A DNA stretch of 26,621 nucleotides. Origin: CAZRIP01 sp964600165. GTDB taxonomy: Bacteria; Elusimicrobiota; Elusimicrobia; UBA1565; UBA9628. A program made the position numbers and the translations under genes. Of this stretch, positions 14,840 to 22,576 are shown piece after piece. The notes beneath the pieces were generated by a model that searched no databases, had not been told where the DNA came from, and was given only the letters and a program-made list of their open reading frames with translations. How positions within the stretch are numbered: position 1 is the stretch's first letter; the number at the start of each line of letters is the position of its first letter. The stretch spans positions 1 to 26,621 of the forward strand of contig CAZRIP010000044.1 of the NCBI GenBank assembly GCA_964600165.1. The letters are read 5' to 3'.

Positions 14840-15712
14840 CTAAGCGATCAGGAACGAAGCCCCGGCGGAGGAGAGGAGCTTGCGCAGCAGCGCGAGGCGC
14901 TTTTCGACCTGCGCGCGCGCCTCGAGCTCGACGAAGAGCCGCGCGTAGGCGTCCTTGCCGAGGCCTCCGTGCGCGCGCTCCACGGCCTGCGCGACGCGGA
15001 TCGGGCCCGCGCGGACCATGTCGAAGAGCTGCGCGACGCGGTCGGCGGCCTCTCGGCGCTGGCGGCCCTGCAGCCGCTCGGGCTCGAAGAGCGAGACGCC
15101 GGCGCGGTGGTGCAGCACCTCGTCTCGCGCGATGCGCGCGAGGACGCCGGCGAGCGCGGGCTCCTTGCAGGCGCGAGACAGCGAGCGATAGTGGCTGATG
15201 CCCCAGCCCTCGAGAAGGACCTGCACGAGAAGACGCGCGCCCTGCGCGGGCATCCGCTCGATCACGTCGGCGAGCCACCGCAGGAAGCCGTCCTGCGTGT
15301 CGTCGGCGGGCTCTTGGATGAAAGCGCCGACCTGCGCCAAATGCACGGCTTCGTCGGCGGCGAAGAGGCAGTGCGCGGCGCGCTCCTCGGTGGAGTCCGC
15401 CAGGAGCGCCATCTTCGCCGCGAAGGCCAGGCCGAGCTTCTCGATGAAGTACGCCTCCTCGAGGACCCCGCGCGCGCAGCCGGCGAGGACGGCTTGTCGC
15501 CGGCGCGCGTCGAGCGCGCGGAACGCGCTCGCTTTGTGCAGGCCGAAGTGCTCGGCGTCCCACGGCTCGCCCGCGGGCCGCCGAGGATGCGCGGCGCCCC
15601 GGCGGCGCAGCGCGGCGTCGAAGAGCTTGCGCCCCGGGTGCTTGGGCGGCAGCGAGGGGCTCGAAAGCCCCGCGCGCGGGGGGAGCGCGATCTGGGCGCG
15701 GTCAGGCGCCAT
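14840..15712 (-). CDS. Ferritin-like diiron protein
   Basis: 290 residues. The core (about 75-240) reads as a four-helix ferritin-like bundle with two carboxylate/His half-sites: Glu85/Glu86/Glu91 then E121-x2-H124 (ADEAVH), and Glu168 then E198-x2-H201 (RDEVLHH). This is the ligand pattern of diiron oxygenases and hydroxylases, so O2 activation is expected; a ferritin-like structural or hydrolase role cannot be excluded. The first 50 residues are Pro/Arg-rich and poorly ordered. ATG 15712 overlaps the SDR gene by 11 nt. It is the last gene of the long operon and probably performs one oxidation step in that pathway. I do not place it in a named enzyme family. Confidence 0.78.
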   Translation of the reverse strand: MAPDRAQIALPPRAGLSSPSLPPKHPGRKLFDAALRRRGAAHPRRPAGEPWDAEHFGLHKASAFRALDARRRQAVLAGCARGVLEEAYFIEKLGLAFAAKMALLADSTEERAAHCLFAADEAVHLAQVGAFIQEPADDTQDGFLRWLADVIERMPAQGARLLVQVLLEGWGISHYRSLSRACKEPALAGVLARIARDEVLHHRAGVSLFEPERLQGRQRREAADRVAQLFDMVRAGPIRVAQAVERAHGGLGKDAYARLFVELEARAQVEKRLALLRKLLSSAGASFLIA

Positions 15713-16547
15713 CGGTCCTCAAGACCTTCGAGTAAACGAGCGACATCAGCGACGTCCCCCAGTTGCGCGGCAGCCAGCGGCCGACCGCGTCCATCGCCTT
15801 GGCGTCGGCGCCGACGAGGGCGCGCAGGGGCATCCGGCGCGACTCGGCGAGCTTGACGACGCGCCGCGCGACCTTCTCCGGCGCGGAGCCGCCCGTCGCC
15901 ATCTTCTTCGCGCGGAAGCGCTCGTAGGCCATCAGCTGGCCGCGATAAGGGGAGCCCGGACGCGCGGGCACGACCGCCAGGTTGCGGTTGAAGTCGGTGC
16001 GAAAGCCCCCGGGCTCGACGACGCAGACTTGGACCCCGTGCGGGCGCAGCTCATGGTAGAGCGACTCGCTCCAGCCCTCGAGCGCGAACTTGCTCGACGA
16101 GTAGGCCGCGCCGAGCGGCAGCGCCGAAAGCCCGAGGATCGACGAGATGTTGATCACGCGGCCCTTCGATTCTCTCAGCGAAGGGAGGAGCTTGTTGGTC
16201 AGGAAAAGCGCGCCGAAGAAGTTCACCTCGAACTGCTTGCGCCACTCGGCCTCGGTGATCTCCTCGCACGGGCCGATCTGGCCGAAGCCCGCGTTGTTGA
16301 CGAGGCAGTCGAGCCCGCCGGCGGCCTCGACCTCTTTGGCCGCCGCCTCGCGCTCGGCCGCGCTCTCGACGTCGAGCGAGAGGATCGTCAGCGCCGACGG
16401 GTAGCGCTTTTGTTCCTCCGAGAAAAGGGCGAGGCGCCCGGCCGCGCCGCGCATCGTCGCGTAGACTTTCCAGCCGCGCTCGAGGAACGCTCCGCAAAGC
16501 AGGCGCCCGAAGCCGGTCGAGCTGCCCGTGACGAGGACGCGCTTCAT
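15702..16547 (-). CDS. Short-chain dehydrogenase/reductase
   Basis: 281 residues from ATG 16547, which overlaps the Rieske stop as ATGA. Classical SDR features: cofactor loop TGSSTGFG (7-14), Asp59 in LSLDVES, NNAG (84-87), Ser135/136 in INISSILG, and catalytic Tyr149-x3-Lys153 in AAYSSSK. The post-catalytic EPGGFRTDF is typical of SDRs acting on retinol, steroid or other hydrophobic alcohols. It would interconvert an alcohol and a ketone or aldehyde made by the oxygenases encoded beside it. The C-terminus (about 255-281) is hydrophobic and may associate with membrane. Confidence 0.92.
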   Translation of the reverse strand: MKRVLVTGSSTGFGRLLCGAFLERGWKVYATMRGAAGRLALFSEEQKRYPSALTILSLDVESAAEREAAAKEVEAAGGLDCLVNNAGFGQIGPCEEITEAEWRKQFEVNFFGALFLTNKLLPSLRESKGRVINISSILGLSALPLGAAYSSSKFALEGWSESLYHELRPHGVQVCVVEPGGFRTDFNRNLAVVPARPGSPYRGQLMAYERFRAKKMATGGSAPEKVARRVVKLAESRRMPLRALVGADAKAMDAVGRWLPRNWGTSLMSLVYSKVLRTDGA

Positions 16548-17560
16548 GCGGCCTCCTGGGGGCTGGGCGTCGGGGCCTCGGGTCTCGAGAAGCCCCAATC
16601 CGCGATCTTCTGGCGGTCGAAGTGCTGGATGAAGCGCACGATGGCGTGATCGGGCGCGATCGGGTTCTTGAGGTCGAACTTGATCGTGCGGAAGATGCGC
16701 GTGTCGCCGTCGGCGAAGTAGTCGCCGACGAGCTTGGTCGCGAAGAGCAGGACCTTGTCGACGATCGGGCTCCGTTTCTTAGTCAATAGGATCGTCTGGC
16801 CCTCGGTGCGGCCATCGGGCGTCGCGCGCAGCGCGAACAGGATGTAGAAGTGCAGGAAGTCCGGCCCGAGGGTGACGGTCCCGTTCGAGCCCCACCAATA
16901 AGACATCGCGTAGGTGAGCGCGCCGGCGTAGAACGAGCCGATCGCGCGCTGCCACCGCTTTTCCCCGGGCACGCGCGTCGCGTTCGCGAAGCGGATGTTG
17001 CTCCCGTCGATCTCGTCCGGCTCCATCACGAGGCGCACCGGCAGGCGGTGCACGGTGTTGAAATGATGGGCGTCGATCGCGTTGACCATGACGACGTTCG
17101 GGTGGCAGGCCTTCTCGAAGCGGCCGCCGAGCGCGTGCGCGATCTCTTGGCCCTCGAGCTCCGGCGGGCAAGGCACGGCTTTGCGCGGCTGCGGCCCGGT
17201 CCAGACCCAGATCATCCCGTAGCGCTCCTCCACGGGCCAGGACCCCGTTCGGACCTGCGGCATCGCGCGCCCGGCGAGCGCGGGGACCTCGGCGCAGCGG
17301 CCGTCGCGGCCGAACTTCCAGCCGTGGAAGAAGCAGCGCAGGCCGTTGTCGTCTACGCGGCCCTCGGCCAGGTGCGCGCCCATGTGCGGGCAGTGCGCGT
17401 CGAGGGCCGAGACGCGGCCGTCTTCTCCGCGATAAACGGAAAGCTCCTTGCCGAGCAGCGTCACCGCGCGGACCTTGCCCTTGGGCAGCTCGGAGGATCG
17501 CAGCGCCCAGTACCAGCCCTCGGCGACGCGATCGGCCCGATTGAAAAGACGGTGGCTCAT
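16544..17560 (-). CDS. Rieske non-heme iron oxygenase (copy nearest operon end)
   Basis: 338 residues. The Rieske [2Fe-2S] site is Cys57-x-His59 and Cys76-x2-His79 (CPHMGAH ... CFFHGWKF). The mononuclear iron site is Asp163-x2-His166-x4-His171 in the NAIDAHHFNTVH segment. The Rieske domain plus long catalytic domain resembles the oxygenases of steroid/cholesterol-7-desaturase (DAF-36/Neverland) and KshA type more than ring-hydroxylating dioxygenases, an impression from CPHMGAHLAEG and the single-subunit length. The start at 17560 overlaps the methyltransferase stop as ATGA; upstream in-frame sequence is antisense noise. It needs electrons from a ferredoxin; a candidate lies at 22283-22576. 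Confidence 0.92.
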   Translation of the reverse strand: MSHRLFNRADRVAEGWYWALRSSELPKGKVRAVTLLGKELSVYRGEDGRVSALDAHCPHMGAHLAEGRVDDNGLRCFFHGWKFGRDGRCAEVPALAGRAMPQVRTGSWPVEERYGMIWVWTGPQPRKAVPCPPELEGQEIAHALGGRFEKACHPNVVMVNAIDAHHFNTVHRLPVRLVMEPDEIDGSNIRFANATRVPGEKRWQRAIGSFYAGALTYAMSYWWGSNGTVTLGPDFLHFYILFALRATPDGRTEGQTILLTKKRSPIVDKVLLFATKLVGDYFADGDTRIFRTIKFDLKNPIAPDHAIVRFIQHFDRQKIADWGFSRPEAPTPSPQEAA

Positions 17561-18333
17561 TTCTTCTCCGCGACGGCGATGATGTAGTCGGCGCCCCAAT
17601 CGGAGTCGACGACGGACAAAGCGTAGGCCCAGCGCACGAACGGCGTCATGCGGCGCTTGAGCTCCGGATCCTTGAGGCGCTCGCGCGCGTAGCGCGCGAA
17701 CGGGGCGAACACCCGCGGGCCGACATCCGTGATGGACACGTTCGAAAAACCGGCCGCGCGCAGCTTGCGCTCGTACTCCCGGGCCGGGTACATGTTCTTC
17801 GACGGGATCTGCCAGAACGCCGAGCCGAAAAGCGCCCCGACGCGGTGGCGCAGCTTGCGGTCCTCGCGCGGCACGATGTCGGCGACGGCGAGGCGGCCGC
17901 CCGGCTCGAGCACGCGGAAGGCCTCGCGAAAGAAGTCCTCGCGCGAGTCGTAATGGAACGCCGACTCCAACGAAAGCACGCGGTCGAAGCTCGCGGCGGG
18001 AAACGGGATCGCCGTGGCTGAGCCCTCTTGGAAGGAAAGACGCCGGTCCGTGAAGCGCTCGCGAGCCTTTCGCACCTGCGAGCGCGTGACGTTCAAGCCC
18101 TCGATCGTGTCCGGCGCGAAGCGCTCGAGCCAAAACGCGTCCTGGTCGCCGAAGCCGAAGCCGCAATCGAGGACGCGCTGTCCCGCTCCGAGCCCGGCGG
18201 CTTCGCCGAGCGCCTCGGCCAGGCGGCGGCAGGCCGCGTCGTAGTCGCGCGCGCCGTCCCACAGTCCGAGGTTGAGAAAGAGGCTCGTCTCGCCGAGATT
18301 GTTGTGCGTCGAGAGCAGATCGTAAATCCTCAT
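17557..18333 (-). CDS. SAM-dependent methyltransferase (EryG/RebM-like)
   Basis: 258 residues from ATG 18333 (ATGA overlap with the GH3 stop). Class I Rossmann methyltransferase with motif I VLDCGFGFGDQD at 54-65, acidic motif II around GLNVT, the FDRVLSLESAFHY stretch and post-motif LEPGGRLAVADIV. The N-terminal GETSLFLNLGLWDGA and the GFGFGDQD form resemble natural-product O/C-methyltransferases such as EryG and RebM, so a small secondary-metabolite or lipid acceptor is likelier than protein or nucleic acid. The acceptor is unknown. Longer readings add only an Arg-rich antisense-like extension. Confidence 0.9.
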   Translation of the reverse strand: MRIYDLLSTHNNLGETSLFLNLGLWDGARDYDAACRRLAEALGEAAGLGAGQRVLDCGFGFGDQDAFWLERFAPDTIEGLNVTRSQVRKARERFTDRRLSFQEGSATAIPFPAASFDRVLSLESAFHYDSREDFFREAFRVLEPGGRLAVADIVPREDRKLRHRVGALFGSAFWQIPSKNMYPAREYERKLRAAGFSNVSITDVGPRVFAPFARYARERLKDPELKRRMTPFVRWAYALSVVDSDWGADYIIAVAEKK

Positions 18334-19883
18334 CCGAGCGTCTCCGCCAGGCCTTTGCCGGCCTCGACGTCCTGGACGAGCGGCGAGGGCTTGAGCGCGC
18401 CCCAAACGCGCCCTTTCGCGACGAAATAAGACTCGACGGCCTCGCGCGCGTCGGGCCGCACGACGGCGCGGACCGGCGCGAGCTGTCCCATGAGGCGCGC
18501 GGAGCGGAAGTGGGGCGAGCCGCTGAGCCGCTCGTCGATCGCGCGCGCGACCGCGTGATGCGCCCGGTCTCCGATGAAAAGATAGCCCGCCGCCGTCCCG
18601 CTCGTGGCGGGCACGGGCACGAGCACGCGGAAGCGGCTCTCAGGCGCCGCCTCGGCCAGCACGCGGCCGACGAAATCGGCGTGCAGCTTCTCGCCAACGA
18701 GGTCGCAGACGGCGTCGGCGCGGCCGAGCAGCCGCAGCATCGGCGAGGCCTTGAAGCGGCCCTCGGCGCGCACGCGGTCGCCGAGGCGATAGCGGCAGAA
18801 GCCCGCGAGCTGTGAAACGATCAAATTATACTCGCGTCCGTCCTCGAGCTCGTGGAGGCGCCGGACGTCGCCGGACTCGTCCTCGAACTCCAGGAACGTC
18901 TCGTCGGCGACGGGCACGAAGCCGCCTGCGCGGATGAGCGGGATCGTCACCGGAGCCTCGGTGGCGAGGTGGCCCTTGCCTTGGACGAAGACGCCGGGCA
19001 GGCGCGCCGCCGCGGTGCGCGCGGCGGCGGCCGCGTGCGCCTGGTCCCAGCACGAGAGGAGCTTGAGGCGCGGCCAGACGCGGCGCCAATCGATCTTCTC
19101 GGCGTCGCCGCGCTCGAGCAGGCAGGAGAGCGCTCGTCGGCGCTCGCGCGAAAGGCCGGGAAGGAGGATGTCGCGGCGCTCCGCGATGTGATCGAGGAAC
19201 GCCGTCAGCATGGACGGGTTCCACAGCGACGCGATCTCGAGGTTCTCGTCCTCCAGCAGGTGCAGCGCGACGGCGTCGCGGTAGGCGAGCGGGTCGTCGA
19301 GGCGCCGGACCGAGGACGGCACGACCCAGAAGGGCTTGAGCGCCGCGCCGAGCCAGCCGCCGGCGTAGTCGGAGTCGCTCTCGAGGCCGACCTTGACGCC
19401 GCGCGCGGTCGCCGTTTCCAGCGGCGCGAATTGCGAGACGCTCAGCCAGGTCCGGCCCGTCGTCAGGCGCGGCCCGTCGGTCAAGAGGTCGCGCAGCCAG
19501 AGCGAGAAGACGCGGCCGAAGGAGCGGTAGAGCGCGGGCGTGTAAGGGATGAACTTCGCGGGGCCGCCCGAGCCCGACGTCGTCTCGTAGAAAGAGACCT
19601 TCCCGGCGCAGAGCGCGCCGTCCTCGCTCGCGCGCTGCTCGTCGACCCACGGCGCGAGGGCGTCGTAGTCGACGACGGGGAGCTTCTCGGAGAACGCGGC
19701 GTAATCGTCGTCAGAGGAGAGGGCGTGATGCCGGCCATATTTCGTTCGTGAGGAAAAGGCGACGATGCCACCGAGGACGCGCCGCTGCGCCCGCGCGGGA
19801 TCCTCGAGCGCGGCCATGAAGCGGCGCCACGACGGCGCCGTCGCGGCGCGGATCAACGCGCGGATCGGAGAAAGCGGCGTCAC
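18330..19883 (-). CDS. GH3-family acyl-acid amido synthetase
   Basis: 517 residues from GTG 19883 (GTGA overlap). GH3 proteins are ANL-superfamily enzymes that adenylate a carboxylate and couple it to an amine, best known in plants for auxin and jasmonate conjugation; bacterial members are fewer and mostly uncharacterised. Visible: the nucleotide loop YETTSGSGGPAKFIPYT (99-115), LSCWDQA (276-282), GKGHLATEAPVTIP (302-315), the YRLGD turn (365-369) and GRADAVCDLVGEKL (387-400). Length is in the GH3 range. In this operon it is the only evident ligase, so it likely forms an amide or thioester-free conjugate of the oxidised acyl product with an amine. Confidence 0.88.
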   Translation of the reverse strand: MTPLSPIRALIRAATAPSWRRFMAALEDPARAQRRVLGGIVAFSSRTKYGRHHALSSDDDYAAFSEKLPVVDYDALAPWVDEQRASEDGALCAGKVSFYETTSGSGGPAKFIPYTPALYRSFGRVFSLWLRDLLTDGPRLTTGRTWLSVSQFAPLETATARGVKVGLESDSDYAGGWLGAALKPFWVVPSSVRRLDDPLAYRDAVALHLLEDENLEIASLWNPSMLTAFLDHIAERRDILLPGLSRERRRALSCLLERGDAEKIDWRRVWPRLKLLSCWDQAHAAAAARTAAARLPGVFVQGKGHLATEAPVTIPLIRAGGFVPVADETFLEFEDESGDVRRLHELEDGREYNLIVSQLAGFCRYRLGDRVRAEGRFKASPMLRLLGRADAVCDLVGEKLHADFVGRVLAEAAPESRFRVLVPVPATSGTAAGYLFIGDRAHHAVARAIDERLSGSPHFRSARLMGQLAPVRAVVRPDAREAVESYFVAKGRVWGALKPSPLVQDVEAGKGLAETLG

Positions 19884-20509
19884 GCGGCGGCCCGCTCGGC
19901 GGAAAATTTCTTGTTCGGGAAGAGGTCCGTCAGGATCGGCACGGCGGCGCCGTCCTCGACGACGACGCCGGGCGCCATCCGCGAGCCCGCGCCGATGAAG
20001 GCCCCGGCGCCGATCGTGACCTTTCTGACGTATAAAAGGAGGCGCGCGCCCTTCGTGGCCTTGACGGTGTGGCCGTAGAGCTCGATCTTGTGCCCGAACA
20101 CGACGCCGTCGCCGACGTCGAGCAGCGCGCGGTCGTGGACCTCGACGCGCGGCGTCCAGTAGACGCCGCGGCCGATCTTGCTGCCCCACAGGCGCAGCCA
20201 CGCGGAGTACGCGCCCGGGACCAGGCGCAGCGCGGCCTCGAGGAACGGGAAGGCGACGTAGACCGACTGGATCGCGTGGCCGCCCCACCACGTCGAGTAC
20301 TTCTCGCCGTCGAGAAAGGAGACGCCGGGCTTGAGCGGCGCCAGGGCCTCGTGCAGGCGGTAGGCCGCGAGCGGGACCAGATAAAGGACGGCGAGCGACC
20401 AAGCGAGAGAGACGGATCCTGGATGCTCGATGATCATGAGCCCCGCGTGCGCGCACAGGCAGAACAGGAGGACCGGAAACAGCGCGGCGGCGCGGCTGGC
20501 CAGGCTCAT
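19880..20509 (-). CDS. Membrane-anchored left-handed beta-helix (hexapeptide) protein
   Basis: 209 residues from ATG 20509, overlapping the hydroxylase stop as ATGA. Two hydrophobic N-terminal helices (about 5-27 and 33-55) would sit in the membrane. From about 109 the sequence follows loose hexapeptide periodicity (IGRGVYWTP, VEVHDRALLDVGDGVVFG, VTIGAGAFIGAGSRMAPGVVVEDGAAV), typical of left-handed beta-helix acyltransferases. His140 in VFGHK or His147 in YGHT could be catalytic, but no consensus catalytic His is certain. It would transfer an acyl group to, or act as scaffold for, the membrane-bound product. The helix has few coils, so it could also be a degenerate scaffold. Confidence 0.75.
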   Translation of the reverse strand: MSLASRAAALFPVLLFCLCAHAGLMIIEHPGSVSLAWSLAVLYLVPLAAYRLHEALAPLKPGVSFLDGEKYSTWWGGHAIQSVYVAFPFLEAALRLVPGAYSAWLRLWGSKIGRGVYWTPRVEVHDRALLDVGDGVVFGHKIELYGHTVKATKGARLLLYVRKVTIGAGAFIGAGSRMAPGVVVEDGAAVPILTDLFPNKKFSAERAAA

Positions 20510-21228
20510 CGCGCGGCCCCCACGGCGAGCGCGCGCAGCGCGCCGCCCGGCACGGCGAGGCCGAGCTTGCCGGGCGCGGTCCGCGGGTCGAAGTGCGTGC
20601 CGTGCAGCCGGTCCCAGAGCTTGAGGTTCGCGCCGAAGTTTCGGTCGAAGCGCTCGGCGCTGTGGTGCCAGGCGTGCTCGCGCGGCGTGATCAGGAGAGG
20701 AAGCGTCCAATCGGCCGGCCACGCGCCCGAGTGCCGCCATAGGTCGAGCGCGGCCGTGATCGCCGCGCTCATCAAGTACGCCGACGGGTCCTTGAGGATG
20801 AAGGCGAACAAGCCGTTGATCCAGATGTAGACGATCAAGACCGGCGTCCAGAGCGTGTTGCGCGAGGTGACCCAGACGTCGAGGTCCTCGGCCGAGTGAT
20901 GCAGCGCGTGCCAGGGCCAGAGCGCGCCATGGAGCAGGCGGTGATTCCAATAATAAAGGTAGTCGACGAGGACGAAGTTGAGAGCGAACGCGGTGATGGG
21001 GGAGATTGCAACCGCCCCGCGAAGCTGAGGGAAAAAGCGATACAGCCCGGCGTAGACCAGCGCGGTCTCGACGAAGGGCACGACGACGCCTTGCACGAGA
21101 AGGCCGGCGCCGTCGGCCAGCCATTCGCCGCGCGAGCGCCTGAAGATCCTCGAAGGGCCTTCGCTTCTGAAGAACGCGGCCGCGCTGAGAATCGTAAACG
21201 CCGAGAAGACGAGCGCGTTCGGCGTCAT
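20506..21228 (-). CDS. Sterol desaturase / fatty acid hydroxylase family membrane enzyme
   Basis: 240 residues with about four hydrophobic helices (about 5-20, 38-62, 73-92, 125-145). The diiron His clusters are complete: H96-x3-H100 (WNHRLLH), H107-x2-H110-H111 (WHALHH) and H185-x2-H188-H189 (HAWHHS). These are the ligands of the family that hydroxylates or desaturates C-H bonds of sterols, fatty acids, sphingoid bases and carotenoids in membranes. LWDRLHGTHF near the end is also family-typical. ATG 21228 overlaps the Rieske stop as ATGA. Its substrate is probably the lipid tail of whatever the operon builds. Confidence 0.92.
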   Translation of the reverse strand: MTPNALVFSAFTILSAAAFFRSEGPSRIFRRSRGEWLADGAGLLVQGVVVPFVETALVYAGLYRFFPQLRGAVAISPITAFALNFVLVDYLYYWNHRLLHGALWPWHALHHSAEDLDVWVTSRNTLWTPVLIVYIWINGLFAFILKDPSAYLMSAAITAALDLWRHSGAWPADWTLPLLITPREHAWHHSAERFDRNFGANLKLWDRLHGTHFDPRTAPGKLGLAVPGGALRALAVGAAR

Positions 21229-22274
21229 ACCCAGAACTCGACTTCCTGCGTCTTCTCGGGCAGCAGGCGCGGGTCGCGCCCGCGCGCGAGCTCCTCGCAG
21301 ACGGACTCCACCAGGACATGAATGACGTCGGCCGGCGAGTGAGAGAAGCGGCTTCCGTGCTTTTCGATCACGTCCATCTGGTCCTTGAGGACCTCGAGGT
21401 CTTGGTCGATCACCTTCTGGCCCTGCCAGCGCACGACGGGCCCGGCGAGCGGGTTGAGCCAGCCGTAGTCGTATGAGAGATCGGTGTAGACGAGCGTCTC
21501 GTCCGACGCGACGGGCACGGACTGCGAGGTGATCGCGAAGCGGCGGCGCGGGCCGAACTCGTACTCGACGCAGGTCACGTTCGGCATGTGGAACGAATCG
21601 ACGTGTCCGATCTCTCGGCCGGACGGGTTGAGGAGCCATTTGAACCAGCCGAGGTTGTCGGTCTCGCCTCGGTACGTCGTCACGACGGAGCCGTTGGCGC
21701 GCGTCACCTTCGCCGTGATCTTCTGGCGGCGCGAGTCCCGGAAGATGCCGGGATGCACGAACGCCGTGTGCGGGATGTCGATGAAGTTCTCGGCGCAGTT
21801 GACGACGTTGTTGTGGAAGCGGTTCTGCAGCCGGACGCGTCCCCACGTCTTGTCTTCGTGATGAGGGATTCTGAAAGGGTCCGAGGCGAACTCGACTGTC
21901 CCCGGGGACCGTCGAGTTCGCTCGAGAGGGGCCTCGAGCCGCACGTAGACGTAGCCCTGGCTCTCGCGCGCCTCATAGGTCTTCGTCGCGCGGCTGCCGA
22001 GCGACGCCTCGTCGCGGCCGCGCGGGCCCATCGACGGAATCTCGCAAAGCGAGCCTTTCGCGTCGTAAACCCAGCCGTGATAGGGGCATTGCAGGCAGCC
22101 GTCGACGACCCAGCCTTTCGAGAGCTTGCCGGCGCGGTGCAGGCAGCGGTCCGGAAACGCGGTCGGCGCGCCGTCCTTCCCGCGGAAAAGCGCGAGCGTC
22201 TCGCCCAAGATCGTCCGGGCCAGCGGCTTTACAGCCGTCAGCTCGGCCGACTCGGCCGCGACGTACCAGAACAT
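21225..22274 (-). CDS. Rieske non-heme iron oxygenase (copy following the ferredoxin)
   Basis: 349 residues from ATG 22274 (MFWYVAAES). Rieske site: Cys44-x-His46 (CLHRAGKL) and Cys63-x2-His66 (CPYHGWVYD). Mononuclear iron: Asp166-x2-His169-x4-His174 in NFIDIPHTAFVH. The opening WYVAAES resembles vanillate demethylase/PaO-type oxygenases. It begins 8 nt after the ferredoxin stop and is most likely fed by that ferredoxin. It is clearly divergent from the other Rieske protein (16544-17560), so the two probably act at different positions of the substrate. The ribosome binding site is weak; a longer reading adds an unlikely Arg/Pro-rich leader. Confidence 0.92.
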   Translation of the reverse strand: MFWYVAAESAELTAVKPLARTILGETLALFRGKDGAPTAFPDRCLHRAGKLSKGWVVDGCLQCPYHGWVYDAKGSLCEIPSMGPRGRDEASLGSRATKTYEARESQGYVYVRLEAPLERTRRSPGTVEFASDPFRIPHHEDKTWGRVRLQNRFHNNVVNCAENFIDIPHTAFVHPGIFRDSRRQKITAKVTRANGSVVTTYRGETDNLGWFKWLLNPSGREIGHVDSFHMPNVTCVEYEFGPRRRFAITSQSVPVASDETLVYTDLSYDYGWLNPLAGPVVRWQGQKVIDQDLEVLKDQMDVIEKHGSRFSHSPADVIHVLVESVCEELARGRDPRLLPEKTQEVEFWV

Positions 22275-22282
22275 CCGCTGGG

Positions 22283-22576
22283 TTACAGCGGCTTCAGGGG
22301 CTCGATCGCGATGTCCGCGCAGGCCTTCAGCTGGCAGGCCAGGCGCGCTTTCGGTTCGTTCGGGCATAAAATGGAGAGCAGTTCTTTTTCCTCGTCGTTG
22401 CGCTCGGGCAGCGTCCCGGGCTCGGCTTCGACCACGCTCAAGCAGGTACCGCAGATGCCGGTGCGGCAGCCGAAGAGGATCGGCGAGTTCGACATCGTCA
22501 GCGCCTCTGAGAGGGCCGTGCCTTCGTGCAGCTCGACGGGCCGATGGCCGGTCGAGCCGAAGGAGATCTTCCTCAT
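22283..22576 (-). CDS. Plant-type 2Fe-2S ferredoxin
   Basis: 97-residue electron carrier. The cluster ligands follow Cys37-x4-Cys42-x2-Cys45-x35-Cys81 (FGCRTGICGTC ... RLACQ), the plant/bacterial oxygenase-type pattern, with an extra Cys85. Length and fold order (Gly-rich start, acidic middle) are normal. ATG 22576 overlaps the diiron-oxygenase stop as ATGA, and the Rieske gene follows after 8 nt. It is the only electron carrier in the operon and could serve the Rieske, AurF-like and membrane oxygenases. No ferredoxin reductase gene is present in the window. Confidence 0.94.
   Translation of the reverse strand: MRKISFGSTGHRPVELHEGTALSEALTMSNSPILFGCRTGICGTCLSVVEAEPGTLPERNDEEKELLSILCPNEPKARLACQLKACADIAIEPLKPL

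Noticed and set aside
17561..18697. Extensions of the Rieske (to 18697), GH3 (to 20456), beta-helix (to 21319), hydroxylase (to 21846) and diiron oxygenase (to 24327) frames
   Set aside because: All are antisense or out-of-frame low-complexity sequence over recognised genes; 4-nt overlaps give the true starts.
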